DNA of 64,000 nucleotides from Oleomonas cavernae (GTDB lineage Bacteria; Pseudomonadota; Alphaproteobacteria; Zavarziniales; Zavarziniaceae), in contig NZ_QYUK01000011.1 in assembly GCF_003590945.1 (NCBI RefSeq), positions 1,082,001 to 1,146,000 of the forward strand, written 5' to 3'. This document shows, one piece after another, positions 1 to 9,558 of the stretch (its first letter is position 1; each line of letters starts with the position of its first letter). The notes beneath the pieces were generated by a model. It was not told where the DNA came from, searched no databases, and worked only from the letters and a program-made list of their open reading frames with translations. The position numbers and the translations under genes are program-made.

Positions 1-176
1 CGCACGATGACCAGGCGCCGGCGGGCGTCCAGGCTCAGGGATTCGGTGACCGCCAGGCGCTTGCCGGCGCGGGTCGCCGGGCCGTGGCCGAAACGGCGCA
101 TGACGGCGCCGAAGGCGAGGATCAGGACGACGACGGCGGCCAGCGCGATGCCGGCCCGCAGCAGCTCCGGCATCAT
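1..176 (-). CDS. fliO: Flagellar biosynthetic protein FliO, N-terminal part (cut by window edge)
   Basis: FliO is a small membrane protein that helps assemble the FliPQR core of the flagellar type III export gate. Reading leftward from the ATG at 176 gives about 58 residues: a short start, one hydrophobic segment (about residues 7-21, Ala/Val/Leu rich), a basic RRFG turn, then RLAVTESLSLDARRRLVIV, which matches the start of the FliO cytoplasmic beta domain. The start codon overlaps the stop of the flhB-like gene (ATGA), so the two are probably translationally coupled. The 3' end lies outside the window. The family call rests on one motif plus flagellar context. Confidence 0.75.
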   Translation of the reverse strand, partial: MMPELLRAGIALAAVVVLILAFGAVMRRFGHGPATRAGKRLAVTESLSLDARRRLVIV

Positions 177-474
177 GGGGCGCCCCCGCCAAGGCGCAGG
201 TCGCGCAGCCGGTTGTTGGCCATGTAGACATAGGCGAGGATCTCGGCGACGGCGGCGAAGGCCGCCAGCGGGATGGTCTCGTCCAACTCGATGGTCTCGA
301 GGATTTCCACCAGGTCGCCGTCCTCGCGCACCTTCACGCCATGGGCCAGGGCCAGGGAGATGATCCGCTCGGCCACTTCGCCGCGGCCGCTGGCAACCAC
401 CCGCGGCGCCTCGTCCTCGCCCGGGGCGTAGGACAGGGCCACGGCCTTCTGTCGGGGGGATGGGGTTCGGTCAT
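173..474 (-). CDS. FlhB-like (FlhX/YlqH-type) export-switch C-terminal domain protein; one-base frameshift near the start
   Basis: A small stand-alone relative of the cytoplasmic C-terminal domain of FlhB, the flagellar export substrate switch. Visible features are KAVALSY near the start, PRVVASGRGEVAERII, and an acidic LVEILETIELDETIP stretch that resembles the FlhB region after NPTH. The uninterrupted frame starts only at GTG 442, inside the conserved KAVAL motif. A better start is ATG 474 (M-T-E-P-H-P-P), which joins this frame if the six-base G run at 454-459 is one base short. The full protein would then be 100 residues. It overlaps fliO by 4 bases. The family often sits beside flagellar genes and its exact role is uncertain. 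Confidence 0.75.
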
Positions 475-613
475 CGGCGGGTCGTTTCCTTCGAACGTTG
501 GCCGATCTTGCGCGATTAAGGTTAACGAGTGCTCACCGAGGCGTTTACCAGCCGTTAAGTGCGATGGCCGCAGCATGGCCTCGGTCGCAACGACTGGCAG
601 AGGCGAAAGCCCG

Positions 614-1044
614 ATGGATTTGGATCGCATCCCGGTGATCGGCATGCTGGTGCGCCGGATGGAATTCCTGGGCGCCCGGCAACGCGTGATCGCGCAGAAC
701 GTCGCCAATGCCGATACCCCGGCTACCAGGCGCGCGACCTGGCACCCGACAGCTTCGCCCGTCACGTCGCGGCCCAGTCGGGCAGCACCACGCCCAGCGC
801 ATCGGCGGGCCTGGCGGTGACGGCGGCCGGCCACCTGGGCGGCACCATCGAGCCCAACCGCGGCACGGCGCTGTCGACCCGGGCCGACGATTTCGAGACC
901 ACCCCGTCCGGCAATGCCGTCGTGCTCGAGGAAGAGATGGCGCGCCTGGCCGAGACGAAGATGGACTACGACACCATCACCGGCATCTACCGCAAGCAGG
1001 TGTCGATGCTGAAGACCGCGCTGGGTCGCGGCCAGAGCGGTTGA
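614..1044 (+). CDS. flgB: Flagellar basal-body rod protein FlgB (one-base frameshift)
   Basis: FlgB is a proximal rod subunit of the flagellar basal body, exported by the flagellar type III system. The start at ATG 614 gives a typical N terminus (MDLDRIPVIGMLVRRMEFL) with the rod-family motif RQRVIAQNVANADTP. The frame breaks at about 713-720. Adding one C to the run (ACCCCC-GGC-TAC) restores TPGYQARDL and joins the downstream frame ending in YDTITGIYRKQVSMLKTALG, the usual FlgB C terminus. The restored length is 143 residues, normal for the family. It is first in a tight rightward operon, with flgC starting 7 bases downstream. Confidence 0.88.
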
Positions 1045-1051
1045 GGAAATC

Positions 1052-1471
1052 ATGGCGATCGACGAGTTGAACAAGACCCTGATGATCTCGGCCGCCGGCA
1101 TGCGGGCGCAAAGCGTGCGCATGCGCGTGATCGCCGAAAACCTGGCCAATGCCGAGACCGTGGGCCTGAAGCCGGGCGACGATCCCTATCGCCGCAAGGT
1201 GGTGACCTTCGCCAGCGAGCTGGACCGGGCAACCGGCACCGACACGGTGGCGATCAAGGGCGTGACCCGCGACCAGTCCGAATTCGGCACGCGCTACGAG
1301 CCGGGTCATCCGGCGGCGGATGCCAATGGTTACGTGCGTACCCCCAACGTCAACATGCTGGTCGAGGTCAGCGACATGCGCCAGGCCCAGCGTTCCTATG
1401 AAGCCAACCTCAACGTGGTCGACAGCGCGCGCAGCATGCTGATGCGCACCATCGACCTGCTGCGCGGCTAA
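1052..1471 (+). CDS. flgC: Flagellar basal-body rod protein FlgC
   Basis: FlgC is the second proximal rod subunit. The 139-residue protein has the N-terminal rod helix with RVIAENLANAETVG, the central GVTRDQSEF and YEPGHPAADANGYV segments, and the C-terminal signature VNMLVEVSDMRQAQRSYEAN followed by a helix ending in TIDLL. Length and motifs fit FlgC throughout and the frame is intact. It lies between flgB and fliE with short gaps, so the three are probably one transcript. Confidence 0.95.
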   Translation: MAIDELNKTLMISAAGMRAQSVRMRVIAENLANAETVGLKPGDDPYRRKVVTFASELDRATGTDTVAIKGVTRDQSEFGTRYEPGHPAADANGYVRTPNVNMLVEVSDMRQAQRSYEANLNVVDSARSMLMRTIDLLRG

Positions 1472-1485
1472 CGGAGAGACAGACC

Positions 1486-1815
1486 ATGGACCCGATCGCC
1501 GGCCGCGCCTTGAGCGCCTATACCGATGCCCTGCGCCGTGGTGCCGGCACCGGCACCGAGGCGGCCCCCGCCGCCGGCATGGGCAGCGCCCAGGCCGGTC
1601 CCAGCTTCGGCGACGTGCTGGGCCAGGCGCTGGACAGCGCCATGGCCACCGGCGCCCGTGCCGACCAGACCTCGCTGGCCGCCGCCAGCGGTAAGGCCAG
1701 CGTGACCGATGTGGTCACGGCCCTGACCAATGCCGACGTCACCCTGCAGGCCGTGGTGGCCGTCCGCGACAAGGTCGTGGCCGCCTACCAGGACATTATG
1801 CGGATGCCGATCTGA
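1486..1815 (+). CDS. fliE: Flagellar hook-basal body complex protein FliE
   Basis: FliE is the small adaptor between the MS ring / export gate and the rod. The 109-residue protein has a poorly conserved Ala/Gly-rich N-terminal third and the typical FliE C-terminal half: SFGDVLGQALDSA, SVTDVVTALTNADVTLQ and AVRDKVVAAYQDIMRMPI (the last motif closes most FliE proteins). It follows flgC by 14 bases, in the common alphaproteobacterial order flgB-flgC-fliE-fliQ. Confidence 0.93.
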   Translation: MDPIAGRALSAYTDALRRGAGTGTEAAPAAGMGSAQAGPSFGDVLGQALDSAMATGARADQTSLAAASGKASVTDVVTALTNADVTLQAVVAVRDKVVAAYQDIMRMPI

Positions 1816-1856
1816 CGCACTGAAGCTGCCCACGGACGAGCCAGAAGGAAGTCCTC

Positions 1857-2132
1857 GTGAACGCCGGTGAAGCCCTCGATGTTGCGCGCGAAGCGCTGCT
1901 GACGATCATGCTGGTCTCGGGGCCGATCATGGCGGTCGCCCTGATCGTCGGCCTGTCGATCTCGCTGATCCAGGCCCTGACCCAGATCCAGGAGGCGACC
2001 TTGAGCTTCGTCCCCAAGATCCTGGCGATCTTTGCGGCACTCCTGCTGTTCCTGCCGTTCATGGGCGCCGCCATGGGCACCTTCACGCAGGAGATCATGG
2101 CGCGCATCGTCTCCGGCGGCACCGGCGGGTAA
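1857..2132 (+). CDS. fliQ: Flagellar biosynthetic protein FliQ
   Basis: FliQ is a two-helix membrane subunit of the flagellar export gate. The 91-residue protein starts with GTG at 1857 behind an AGAAGGAAG ribosome binding site. It carries two hydrophobic hairpin helices (about residues 15-35 and 52-75) separated by the conserved SLIQALTQIQEATLSFVPK. Length and motif are diagnostic. fliR starts 10 bases after it. Confidence 0.95.
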   Translation: MNAGEALDVAREALLTIMLVSGPIMAVALIVGLSISLIQALTQIQEATLSFVPKILAIFAALLLFLPFMGAAMGTFTQEIMARIVSGGTGG

Positions 2133-2142
2133 GGCGCCCTCG

Positions 2143-2897
2143 ATGCTGGACCAGATCCTGCCCGGCGGCGTCTTTTCGCTGGCCCTGGTCTTTGCCCGCA
2201 TCGGCGCCATGGTCATGGTCCTGCCGGTGTTCGGCGAGATGTACGTCTCCTCCCGCATCCGCCTGATCCTGGCCCTGTTCCTCACCGTGCTGATTGCGCC
2301 CCAGGCCGGCGCCCTGCCTGCCCTGCCGGTGCAGGCGGCCCTGCTGGTCCCGCTGATCGGCGGCGAGGTGCTGCTGGGCCTGGCCATCGGCGGCATCGCC
2401 CGCATGGTCATGGTGGCGCTGCATGTCGCCGGCAGCATCATCGCGGTGCAGTCGGGCCTGGCGGTCGCGCAGAACGTCGATCCCACGCAAGGGACCCAAT
2501 CGGTGGTGCCGGCGAACTTCGTCATCATGACGGGCACCACGGTGATCGTCCTCGCCGACCTGCACCATCTGCTGATCGGCGCGGTGGCCGAAAGCTACCG
2601 CCTGTTTCCGGCGACCGCGCCGCTGGCCGTCGGCGACCTCGCCACGCTGGCGACCGGGGTGGTTGCAGACACCTTCACCCTGGGCTTGCAGATGGCAGCA
2701 CCCTTCCTTGCCTTCGGCATCGTCTTCAACGTGCTGCTGGGGTGATGAACCGGCTGATGCCGGTCATGCAGGTCTTCTTCATCGCCATGCCCCTGCAATT
2801 GCCGCTGGCCTTCCTGCTGTTTGCCGCCACCATCGGCCTCAGCATCAGCCTGTTCGCGGATCGCTTCGTCGATGCGCTGGGCCCCCTGGTACAGTGA
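2143..2897 (+). CDS. fliR: Flagellar biosynthetic protein FliR (one-base frameshift)
   Basis: FliR is a polytopic membrane protein of the export gate. From ATG 2143 (MLDQILPGGVFSLALVFAR) the frame covers 200 residues with several membrane segments and the conserved NFVIMTGTT region, then hits a stop at 2743-2745 just after NVLLG. Restoring one G to the GGGG run at 2739-2742 gives LLGVMNRLMPVMQVFFI and continues through the final two membrane helices to the stop at 2895-2897. The restored protein is 251 residues, the normal FliR length. flhB begins 6 bases downstream. Confidence 0.88.
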
Positions 2898-2903
2898 GGC
2901 GGC

Positions 2904-3992
2904 ATGGCTGAAGAACAAGACGATTCCGGCAAAACAGAAGACCCTTCCGCCAAACGCATCACCGATGCCGAAAAGCGCGGCGACGTCCTGCAAAGTGCCG
3001 AGGTCAGCCACTGGTTCATGCTGTCGGCGGGGCTGGGCGCGATCATCCTCATTGCCACCGTCACCGGCCCGGCGCTGGGCGGCCGCCTAGCCGGGCTGAT
3101 CGACCATAGCTGGCAGATGCCCATGGACGGGCGCGCCGGCAGCGACCTGCTGGGCGAGGTGGGGGGCGATCTGATGGTGGCCCTGGGCCTGCCGCTGCTG
3201 CTCCTGGTGGCGGCGGCGATCGGCGCCCACGCCTTGCAGCACAAGCTGATCTTCTCGACCGAGAAGCTGAAGCCCGACCTGTCGAAGCTGTCGCCGATGA
3301 AGGGCCTGTCGCGGATCTTCTCGCGCCGCGGCTTCGTCGAGTTCCTCAAGGGTATCGCCAAGATCGTCGCCGTCGGCGTCGGGGCGACGATGGCGGCACT
3401 CCCCACCTTCGATGCCCTGGTCGCCGCACCAGGCTATGAATTCGGGCTGCTGGCGGGGCTGGTGCTGGATACCATCATCCGGCTGTTCGGCGGGGCGCTC
3501 GCGGTGCTGACGGTGATCGCCGGCGCCGACTATCTGTTCCAGCGCCTCGATCGCCTGCGCCGCCTGCGCATGACCAAGCAGGAGGTCAAGGACGAGCACA
3601 AGCAGGCCGAAGGCGATCCCGCCATCAAGGGCCGCCTGCGCCAGTTGCAGCGGGAACGCTCGCGCCGGCGCATGATGGCGGCGGTGCCCACGGCCGACGT
3701 CATCATCACCAACCCGACACACTATGCCGTGGCCCTGAAATACGACGGTGCCAGCATGGCGGCGCCGGTGGTGGTGGCCAAGGGTGTCGACGCCATCGCC
3801 GCCCGCATCAGGGCCGTGGCGCAGGAGGCATCGGTGCCGCTGTTCGAGAATCCGCCGCTCGCCCGGGCGCTCTACGCCACGGTCGAGGTCGACGAGGAAG
3901 TGCCGCCCGAACACTACCGCGCGGTCGCCGAAGTGATCGGCTTCGTGCTGCGCCGTCGCGGGCCGCTTCCAAAGCGCGCGCCAGTCCCGTAA
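2904..3992 (+). CDS. flhB: Flagellar export-switch protein FlhB
   Basis: FlhB is a membrane component of the export apparatus and switches substrate class after autocleavage. The 362-residue protein has a hydrophilic N terminus (EEQDDSGKTEDPS.KRI, typical), four membrane segments over about residues 30-215, and a cytoplasmic domain with the cleavage motif NPTH at about residues 270-273 inside VIITNPTHYAVAL. The tail has PPEHYRAVAEVIGFVLRR, as in FlhB. Last of the rightward flagellar genes. The kinase gene begins 9 bases after it, so both may share a transcript. Confidence 0.96.
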   Translation: MAEEQDDSGKTEDPSAKRITDAEKRGDVLQSAEVSHWFMLSAGLGAIILIATVTGPALGGRLAGLIDHSWQMPMDGRAGSDLLGEVGGDLMVALGLPLLLLVAAAIGAHALQHKLIFSTEKLKPDLSKLSPMKGLSRIFSRRGFVEFLKGIAKIVAVGVGATMAALPTFDALVAAPGYEFGLLAGLVLDTIIRLFGGALAVLTVIAGADYLFQRLDRLRRLRMTKQEVKDEHKQAEGDPAIKGRLRQLQRERSRRRMMAAVPTADVIITNPTHYAVALKYDGASMAAPVVVAKGVDAIAARIRAVAQEASVPLFENPPLARALYATVEVDEEVPPEHYRAVAEVIGFVLRRRGPLPKRAPVP

Positions 3993-4001
3993 GCAGTACA
4001 C

Positions 4002-6368
4002 ATGGCCGAGCCGGAATCGAACCGTACCAATGGGCGCCGCCGCGAACCGCGGTCGATTCTGCCCTTTGTGCGCGGCACCCTGGCCGGTGCCGGCGGCGCC
4101 CTGATCGGCGTCGGCATCGCCATCGACGACCTGCGCTACAGCCTCGTGGGCGCCATCGCCGTGGCGATTCCGATGAGCGCCATCACCATCCGCAACGCGA
4201 TTGCCAGGCGGCGCCAGCGCGAAGCGCTGGACACGATGATGGAGGAAATGGGCCCGGCGATAGCGCTGTCGTCGGTCGCCCGGGCCATCGTCGGGCCGGG
4301 CGGGCTGATTCTGCAGCACAATCTGCCCTGGCACCGGGCGCGCCTGCCCGAGGAGACCGTGCCCGAGGCCTGGCTCGATTTCCCGGCCGACGGCACGCCC
4401 CAGCAATTCATCCTCGATCGCGGCGGGCGCCAGGTCGAAGTGGCCGGCCGGCCGGTGCGCCCCTTCACCAACTATTATCTGCTCAGCGTGCGCGAACTGG
4501 CGGGGCCGACGCGGATCGACCCCGGCATCTTCGAGCACGCGGACTTGGGCTGGTTCGAAATGGACCGCGACGGCGTGGTGACCGGCGTCAACGGCACCCT
4601 GGCGGACTGGCTGGGGCGCTCGGTCGAGGAGGTCGGCAGCGGCAAGATGTCGGTCTTCGGCCTGTTCAAGCCGGCCGACAACCAGGATGCCGGCGACGAC
4701 CGCTTCCACGCCGACCTGCTGCCCCTGGACGGCCCGCCGTTCCCGGTCGAGGTGGTGTTGCAGACCGACGTGCTGGGCGGCGGCACGCGCGGCGGTCTGG
4801 TCATCGACCTGCGCGAAATCGTCCGCTCGGTCCAGGCCCTGGCGGAATCGGCCGAGCGCTTCGGGCGTTTCATCGACGATGCCCCGGTGGGGATCGCCGC
4901 CCTGACCGCCGAGGGCAGCGTCGAGGAGGCCAACCCGGTCTTCGCCGAACTGGCGCTGGGCGTCGCCGACACCGAATTGATCCTCTCCAGGAATCTGCGC
5001 GACCTGATCGAATGGCCCGAGGGCGAGGCCAAGACCGCCGCCGATTTCGCCCAGGTCCTGGCCGGGGTCGAGGGCACCAGTGCCGAGTTGCGCTTCAAGG
5101 CGACGCCGGCGATTACCACGCGCATGTTCGCCACCCGGGCCAGGCGGGCAGGCAGCGGCGAGCGGCCGACCCGCATCGTCTACATGATCGACGTCAGCGC
5201 CCAGAAGGCGCTGGAGGCGCAGTTCGTCCAGTCGCAGAAGATGCAGGCGGTCGGCCAGTTGGCCGGCGGCATCGCCCACGACTTCAACAATCTGCTGACC
5301 GCGATCATCGGCTTCTGCGACCTGCTGCTGACCCGGCACGGGCCCGAGGACGATTCGTTCCCGGACATCATGCAGGTGAAGCAGAATGCCAATCGGGCGG
5401 CCAACCTGGTGCGCCAGCTCCTGGCCTTCTCGCGGCGGCAAACGCTGCGGCCCAAGATCATCGACATTCGCGATACCCTGAACGATCTTTCGACCCTGCT
5501 GCGCCGGCTGATCGGCGCCAATATCAAGCTCGACCTCGACCATGCCCAGGACCTGGGGCTGGTCCGCGTCGATCCCAGCCAGTTCGACCAGGTGATCATC
5601 AACCTGGTGGTCAATGCCCGCGATGCCATGGCGGAGGGCGGGCGCATCCAGATCCGCACCCGCAACGCCGGTAAGCGCGAGGCCAGGCGGATCGCCGCGA
5701 TGCAATTGCCGCCCGGCGACTATGTCATGATCGAGGTCACCGACGACGGCCACGGCATTCCGCGCGATGTCCTGCCCCAGATCTTCGAGCCCTTCTTCAC
5801 TACCAAGGAAATCGGCGCCGGCACCGGCCTGGGCCTGTCGACGGTTTACGGCATCGTCAAGCAGACCGGCGGCTCGATCGTCGCCGAGAGCGAGCCGGGG
5901 CAGGGGACGACCTTCCGCATCCTGCTGCCGCGCCATGTCGAAGGGGCCGCGGAAGCCGTGCCCGAGCCGGCCGAGCGGGCCGAGCCGGCCACCTCGGGCA
6001 GCGAGACCATCCTGATCGTCGAGGACGAGGATGCCGTGCGCAATTTCGCCGTTCGCGCCCTGCGCCGCCAGGGCTACCGTGTGCTGGAGGCCGCGACAGG
6101 AGAGGAAGCGCTGGACCTGATCGAGGCGGGGACCGAGCGAATCGACCTGATGGTCTCCGACGTGGTCATGCCGTCGATGGACGGGCCGACTCTGGCCCGG
6201 ATGGCGATGGAGCGGTTGCCGGCGCTGAAGGTCATCATGATCTCGGGCTATGCCGAGGAACAGTTCCGCAAGAGCCTGGACCCCGGGCTGGCGTTTACCT
6301 TCCTGGCCAAGCCCTTCAGCCTGAAGCAACTGGGCCAGCTCGTGCGCGAGGTGCTCGACGGCCGCTAG
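4002..6368 (+). CDS. cckA: Hybrid sensor histidine kinase, CckA type
   Basis: A 788-residue hybrid histidine kinase with two membrane segments near the N terminus (about 22-42 and 47-67), a PAS-like region (about 170-360), a HisKA domain with the phosphoacceptor in [19 protein letters not shown] (H426), a HATPase domain with [18 protein letters not shown] and [13 protein letters not shown], and a C-terminal receiver (VEDED, acceptor D720 in [10 protein letters not shown]). In Caulobacter CckA feeds phosphate through ChpT to CtrA, which controls cell cycle and flagella. The [15 protein letters not shown] motif and the position after flhB support the CckA call. ChpT and CtrA are not in this window. 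Start by ORF and short spacing to flhB. Confidence 0.88.
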   Translation: MAEPESNRTNGRRREPRSILPFVRGTLAGAGGALIGVGIAIDDLRYSLVGAIAVAIPMSAITIRNAIARRRQREALDTMMEEMGPAIALSSVARAIVGPGGLILQHNLPWHRARLPEETVPEAWLDFPADGTPQQFILDRGGRQVEVAGRPVRPFTNYYLLSVRELAGPTRIDPGIFEHADLGWFEMDRDGVVTGVNGTLADWLGRSVEEVGSGKMSVFGLFKPADNQDAGDDRFHADLLPLDGPPFPVEVVLQTDVLGGGTRGGLVIDLREIVRSVQALAESAERFGRFIDDAPVGIAALTAEGSVEEANPVFAELALGVADTELILSRNLRDLIEWPEGEAKTAADFAQVLAGVEGTSAELRFKATPAITTRMFATRARRAGSGERPTRIVYMIDVSAQKALEAQFVQSQKMQAVGQLAGGIAHDFNNLLTAIIGFCDLLLTRHGPEDDSFPDIMQVKQNANRAANLVRQLLAFSRRQTLRPKIIDIRDTLNDLSTLLRRLIGANIKLDLDHAQDLGLVRVDPSQFDQVIINLVVNARDAMAEGGRIQIRTRNAGKREARRIAAMQLPPGDYVMIEVTDDGHGIPRDVLPQIFEPFFTTKEIGAGTGLGLSTVYGIVKQTGGSIVAESEPGQGTTFRILLPRHVEGAAEAVPEPAERAEPATSGSETILIVEDEDAVRNFAVRALRRQGYRVLEAATGEEALDLIEAGTERIDLMVSDVVMPSMDGPTLARMAMERLPALKVIMISGYAEEQFRKSLDPGLAFTFLAKPFSLKQLGQLVREVLDGR

Positions 6369-6392
6369 TGGAAAAACTGGAACAAAAGGTGA

Positions 6393-6420
6393 TTGCGAAG
6401 GAGAACAAATAAGGTACATT
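6393..6420 (+). promoter_or_regulatory. Candidate recA promoter with overlapping LexA (SOS) box
   Basis: TTGCGA (6393-6398) and TACATT (6415-6420) are 16 bases apart and could be -35 and -10 elements. Between and over them, 6403-6417 reads GAAC-N7-GTAC. Alphaproteobacterial LexA binds GAAC-N7-GAAC / GTTC-N7-GTTC, so this has one mismatch in the second half-site. The position, 54 bases before the recA start and overlapping the -10, is where a repressor site would be expected. Seen directly; binding is inferred. Confidence 0.5.
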
Positions 6421-6470
6421 CGCTGCAGGTTGAATACTGCCCGCGGCTTTGAAATAAGGGGGATCTCCTC

Positions 6471-7552
<1,082 letters not shown>

Positions 7553-7638
7553 GGCGACCGAACTATTTTGCCATCCGGCCATTGCCGCGGCCGGATGGCA
7601 CCGCCTAATCTGATCTGGGCTCTTTGGACGAGGCCCCA

Positions 7639-7670
7639 CGGGGCGCCGGCCATCGGCGTCCCGTTTTTTT
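7639..7670 (+). terminator. Rho-independent terminator after recA
   Basis: CGGGGCGCCG (7639-7648) pairs with CGGCGTCCCG (7654-7663) with one G-T wobble and a 5-base loop, followed at once by seven T (7664-7670). A second perfect 10-base hairpin without a T tract lies just upstream at 7571-7598 (CCATCCGGCC / GGCCGGATGG). Confidence 0.85.
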
Positions 7671-7734
7671 GTGCGTGGTCTGAGAATCCACTAGTGATTT
7701 AAAAAGTTTAGCCATAGCGTACTTCCATGACCCT

Positions 7735-8322
7735 ATGGAAACACGCATGAGCGCTCTTGCGACCGAACGCGCCCGCAGGAAGGCCCTGATCGGCCACCGC
7801 CTGCGCGAGCGGCGGCGCGAACTGAACCTCACCCTCGACACCCTGGCGACCCGGACCGGCCTCACCAAAAGCTTTCTCAGCGCGGTCGAGCGCGACCAGA
7901 CCTCGCCCTCGGTCGCCTCGCTGCTGGCGATCTGCGATGTCTTGGCGCTGCCGGTGGGCGCGTTGTTCGACGCGACGCCCGAGCAGGTGGTGCGGGCCTG
8001 GGACCGCCAGCCGATCGAATTCGGCGGCAGCGGCCTCGATGATTTCCTGGTCTCGCCCAAGGGCACCGCGCGCTTCCAGGCGGTGCTGTCGGAGATGGCA
8101 CCCGGCGCCAGCGGCGGCGACGAGCTTTACCGCCTGGCCGCCAATGAGGTCTTCGTCTTCTGCCTGACGGGACAGGTTGCCCTGCGGCTGGAGGGCGAGG
8201 TGATCACCCTTGGCCCCGGCGACACCCTGACCTACGACCCGCGCCAGCCGCACACCTTCTTCAATGCCGCCGCCGACCGGCCGGCCTCCGCCCTGTTCGT
8301 GATCATGCCGGCCCTGTCGTAA
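7735..8322 (+). CDS. XRE-family transcriptional regulator with C-terminal cupin domain
   Basis: A 195-residue protein with an N-terminal Cro/C1-type helix-turn-helix (about residues 21-78: RLRERRRELNLTLDTLA, TGLTKSFLSAVERDQTSPS) and a C-terminal cupin barrel (about 115-190, with EVFVFCLTGQVALRLEG, LGPGDTLTYDPRQPHTF). Such XRE-cupin proteins are repressors or activators that sense a small ligand in the barrel. It is 96 bases upstream of, and codirectional with, the Rieske oxygenase, so local control of that pathway is a fair inference. ATG 7747 is an alternative start; neither has a clear ribosome binding site. Confidence 0.85.
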   Translation: METRMSALATERARRKALIGHRLRERRRELNLTLDTLATRTGLTKSFLSAVERDQTSPSVASLLAICDVLALPVGALFDATPEQVVRAWDRQPIEFGGSGLDDFLVSPKGTARFQAVLSEMAPGASGGDELYRLAANEVFVFCLTGQVALRLEGEVITLGPGDTLTYDPRQPHTFFNAAADRPASALFVIMPALS

Positions 8323-8332
8323 TACCTCGCGC

Positions 8333-8360
8333 CGTCATGCCGGCGAAGGCCGGGATGACG
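8333..8360. repeat. Single hairpin arm of the GTCATCCCGGC repeat family
   Basis: CGTCATGCCGGC-GAAG-GCCGGGATGACG, a 28-base near-perfect hairpin just after the regulator stop. It equals one arm of the two-armed palindromic repeats found elsewhere in the window. It could also end transcription, but no T tract follows. Confidence 0.7.
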
Positions 8361-8418
8361 TGAAGTGGAGCATTAGGAGTATTTTATAACTCATTGTTGC
8401 TTATACGGATTCCATCCA

Positions 8419-9558
8419 ATGCCACAACCCAGTTCCCTCCTTGCCCGCCTTGACCGGCCCCTGGTCGAAGCCCAGGGCCTGCCCGCCGACGCCTATACCG
8501 GGCCGGCCTTTGCCGCGGTCGAGCGGGACCGCGTCCTGGCGCGGTCCTGGCTGGCGGTGGCGGTCGGCGCCGATCTCCCCCAGCCCGGCGATGCCCTGCC
8601 GGTCGATGCCGTGGGCCAGCCCATCGTCCTGGTCCGCGGCCGGGACGGCACCATCAGGGCCTTCCACAATGTCTGCATGCACCGTGGCCTGAAACTGGTC
8701 GAGGCGGCGTGCCATGGCCAATTGCTGCGCTGCCCCTACCATTCCTGGGCCTACGACCTGGAGGGGGCCTTGCGGGCGACACCTTTCTTCGGCGGCATGG
8801 CCAGCCACGAGGTGCGGGGCTTCGATCCCGCCGCCAACGGGTTGAAACCCGTGCGCCTGGCCCGATGGCACGACCTGATCCTGGTCAACCTGTCGGGCGA
8901 TGCCCCCGACTTCGGCGACTATGCGGCGGCGCTGTACCGGCGCTGGCAGGCCTATGATTTCGCCGCCGCCAGTCACACCCGGCAGGTCGAGTTCGAGGTC
9001 GCGGCGAATTGGAAGCTGATCGTCGAGAATTTCTGTGACACCTACCATCTGCCCTTCGTCCACCCGCAGGTGAATGAATATTCCAAGGCGGAAGATCATT
9101 ACGACGTGATCGACGGCTTCGTGGTCGGCACGGGCAACCTGACCGCGGCGCGCGACGAGCCGGGCGCCGAAGCCCTGCCGAGGTTCCCCGGCCTGCCCGA
9201 GAGCCTGGCCCGGTCCGGCGAATTCCTGGCGCTGTTTCCCAACACGCTGATCTTCCTGATGCCCGATCACTATTTCACCGTGACCGTCACCCCCGTCGAC
9301 CATGGCCGCTCGATCGAACGTCTCGACTTCTATTTCCCGGGCGAGGGCGCGACGGCCGAGCGCTTCGGGCCCAGGCGCGAGGCGCTCTACGCTTTGTGGG
9401 GCGACCTCAATGTCCAGGACATCGGGATGGTCGAGCGCTTGCAGCGGGGCCGGGTCTCGAGGGCTTTCGAGGGTGGCTGCTTCTCGCCGGCGCTGGAAGC
9501 GCCGATCCACCATGTCCAAAGCCTCGTGGCCCGCCTGATGGAGGATGCCGATGCCTGA
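8419..9558 (+). CDS. Rieske [2Fe-2S] aromatic-ring/quaternary-amine oxygenase, alpha subunit
   Basis: A 379-residue terminal oxygenase subunit. The Rieske cluster ligands are visible as C86-x-H88 (CMHRGLK) and C105-x2-H108 (CPYHSW). The mononuclear iron site is in the C-terminal domain, NWKLIVENFCDTYHLPFVHP, giving D207, H210 and H215. This layout is shared by ring-hydroxylating dioxygenases and by choline/carnitine/stachydrine-type monooxygenases. No reductase or beta subunit gene is adjacent, so the electron donor must be elsewhere. The small cupin gene overlaps its 3' end and an XRE-cupin regulator precedes it. An AT-rich stretch (about 8370-8405) may hold its promoter. The substrate cannot be read from sequence. 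Confidence 0.88.
   Translation: MPQPSSLLARLDRPLVEAQGLPADAYTGPAFAAVERDRVLARSWLAVAVGADLPQPGDALPVDAVGQPIVLVRGRDGTIRAFHNVCMHRGLKLVEAACHGQLLRCPYHSWAYDLEGALRATPFFGGMASHEVRGFDPAANGLKPVRLARWHDLILVNLSGDAPDFGDYAAALYRRWQAYDFAAASHTRQVEFEVAANWKLIVENFCDTYHLPFVHPQVNEYSKAEDHYDVIDGFVVGTGNLTAARDEPGAEALPRFPGLPESLARSGEFLALFPNTLIFLMPDHYFTVTVTPVDHGRSIERLDFYFPGEGATAERFGPRREALYALWGDLNVQDIGMVERLQRGRVSRAFEGGCFSPALEAPIHHVQSLVARLMEDADA

Noticed and set aside
500-560. CtrA box (TTAA-N7-TTAA) before flgB
   Set aside because: TTAA half-sites are present (about 516, 521 and 555) but none has the 7-base spacing, so a CtrA site is not supported.
2731-2897. Programmed frameshift or a separate small gene at the end of fliR
   Set aside because: The same one-base homopolymer pattern recurs in eight unrelated genes in the window, so sequence error explains it better. 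The 50-residue piece is simply the FliR C terminus.
4006-4034. tRNA-like T-arm (GGTTCGATTCC read on the minus strand)
   Set aside because: The T-stem does not pair properly, no matching acceptor or anticodon arm is found, and the sequence codes the start of the kinase.
3087-6419. An open reading frame of 1110 codons on the minus strand
   Set aside because: It is antisense to flhB and cckA, which have clear family motifs. Long antisense frames are expected in GC-rich coding DNA, and the translation is a His/Gln/Asp-rich shadow with no family features.
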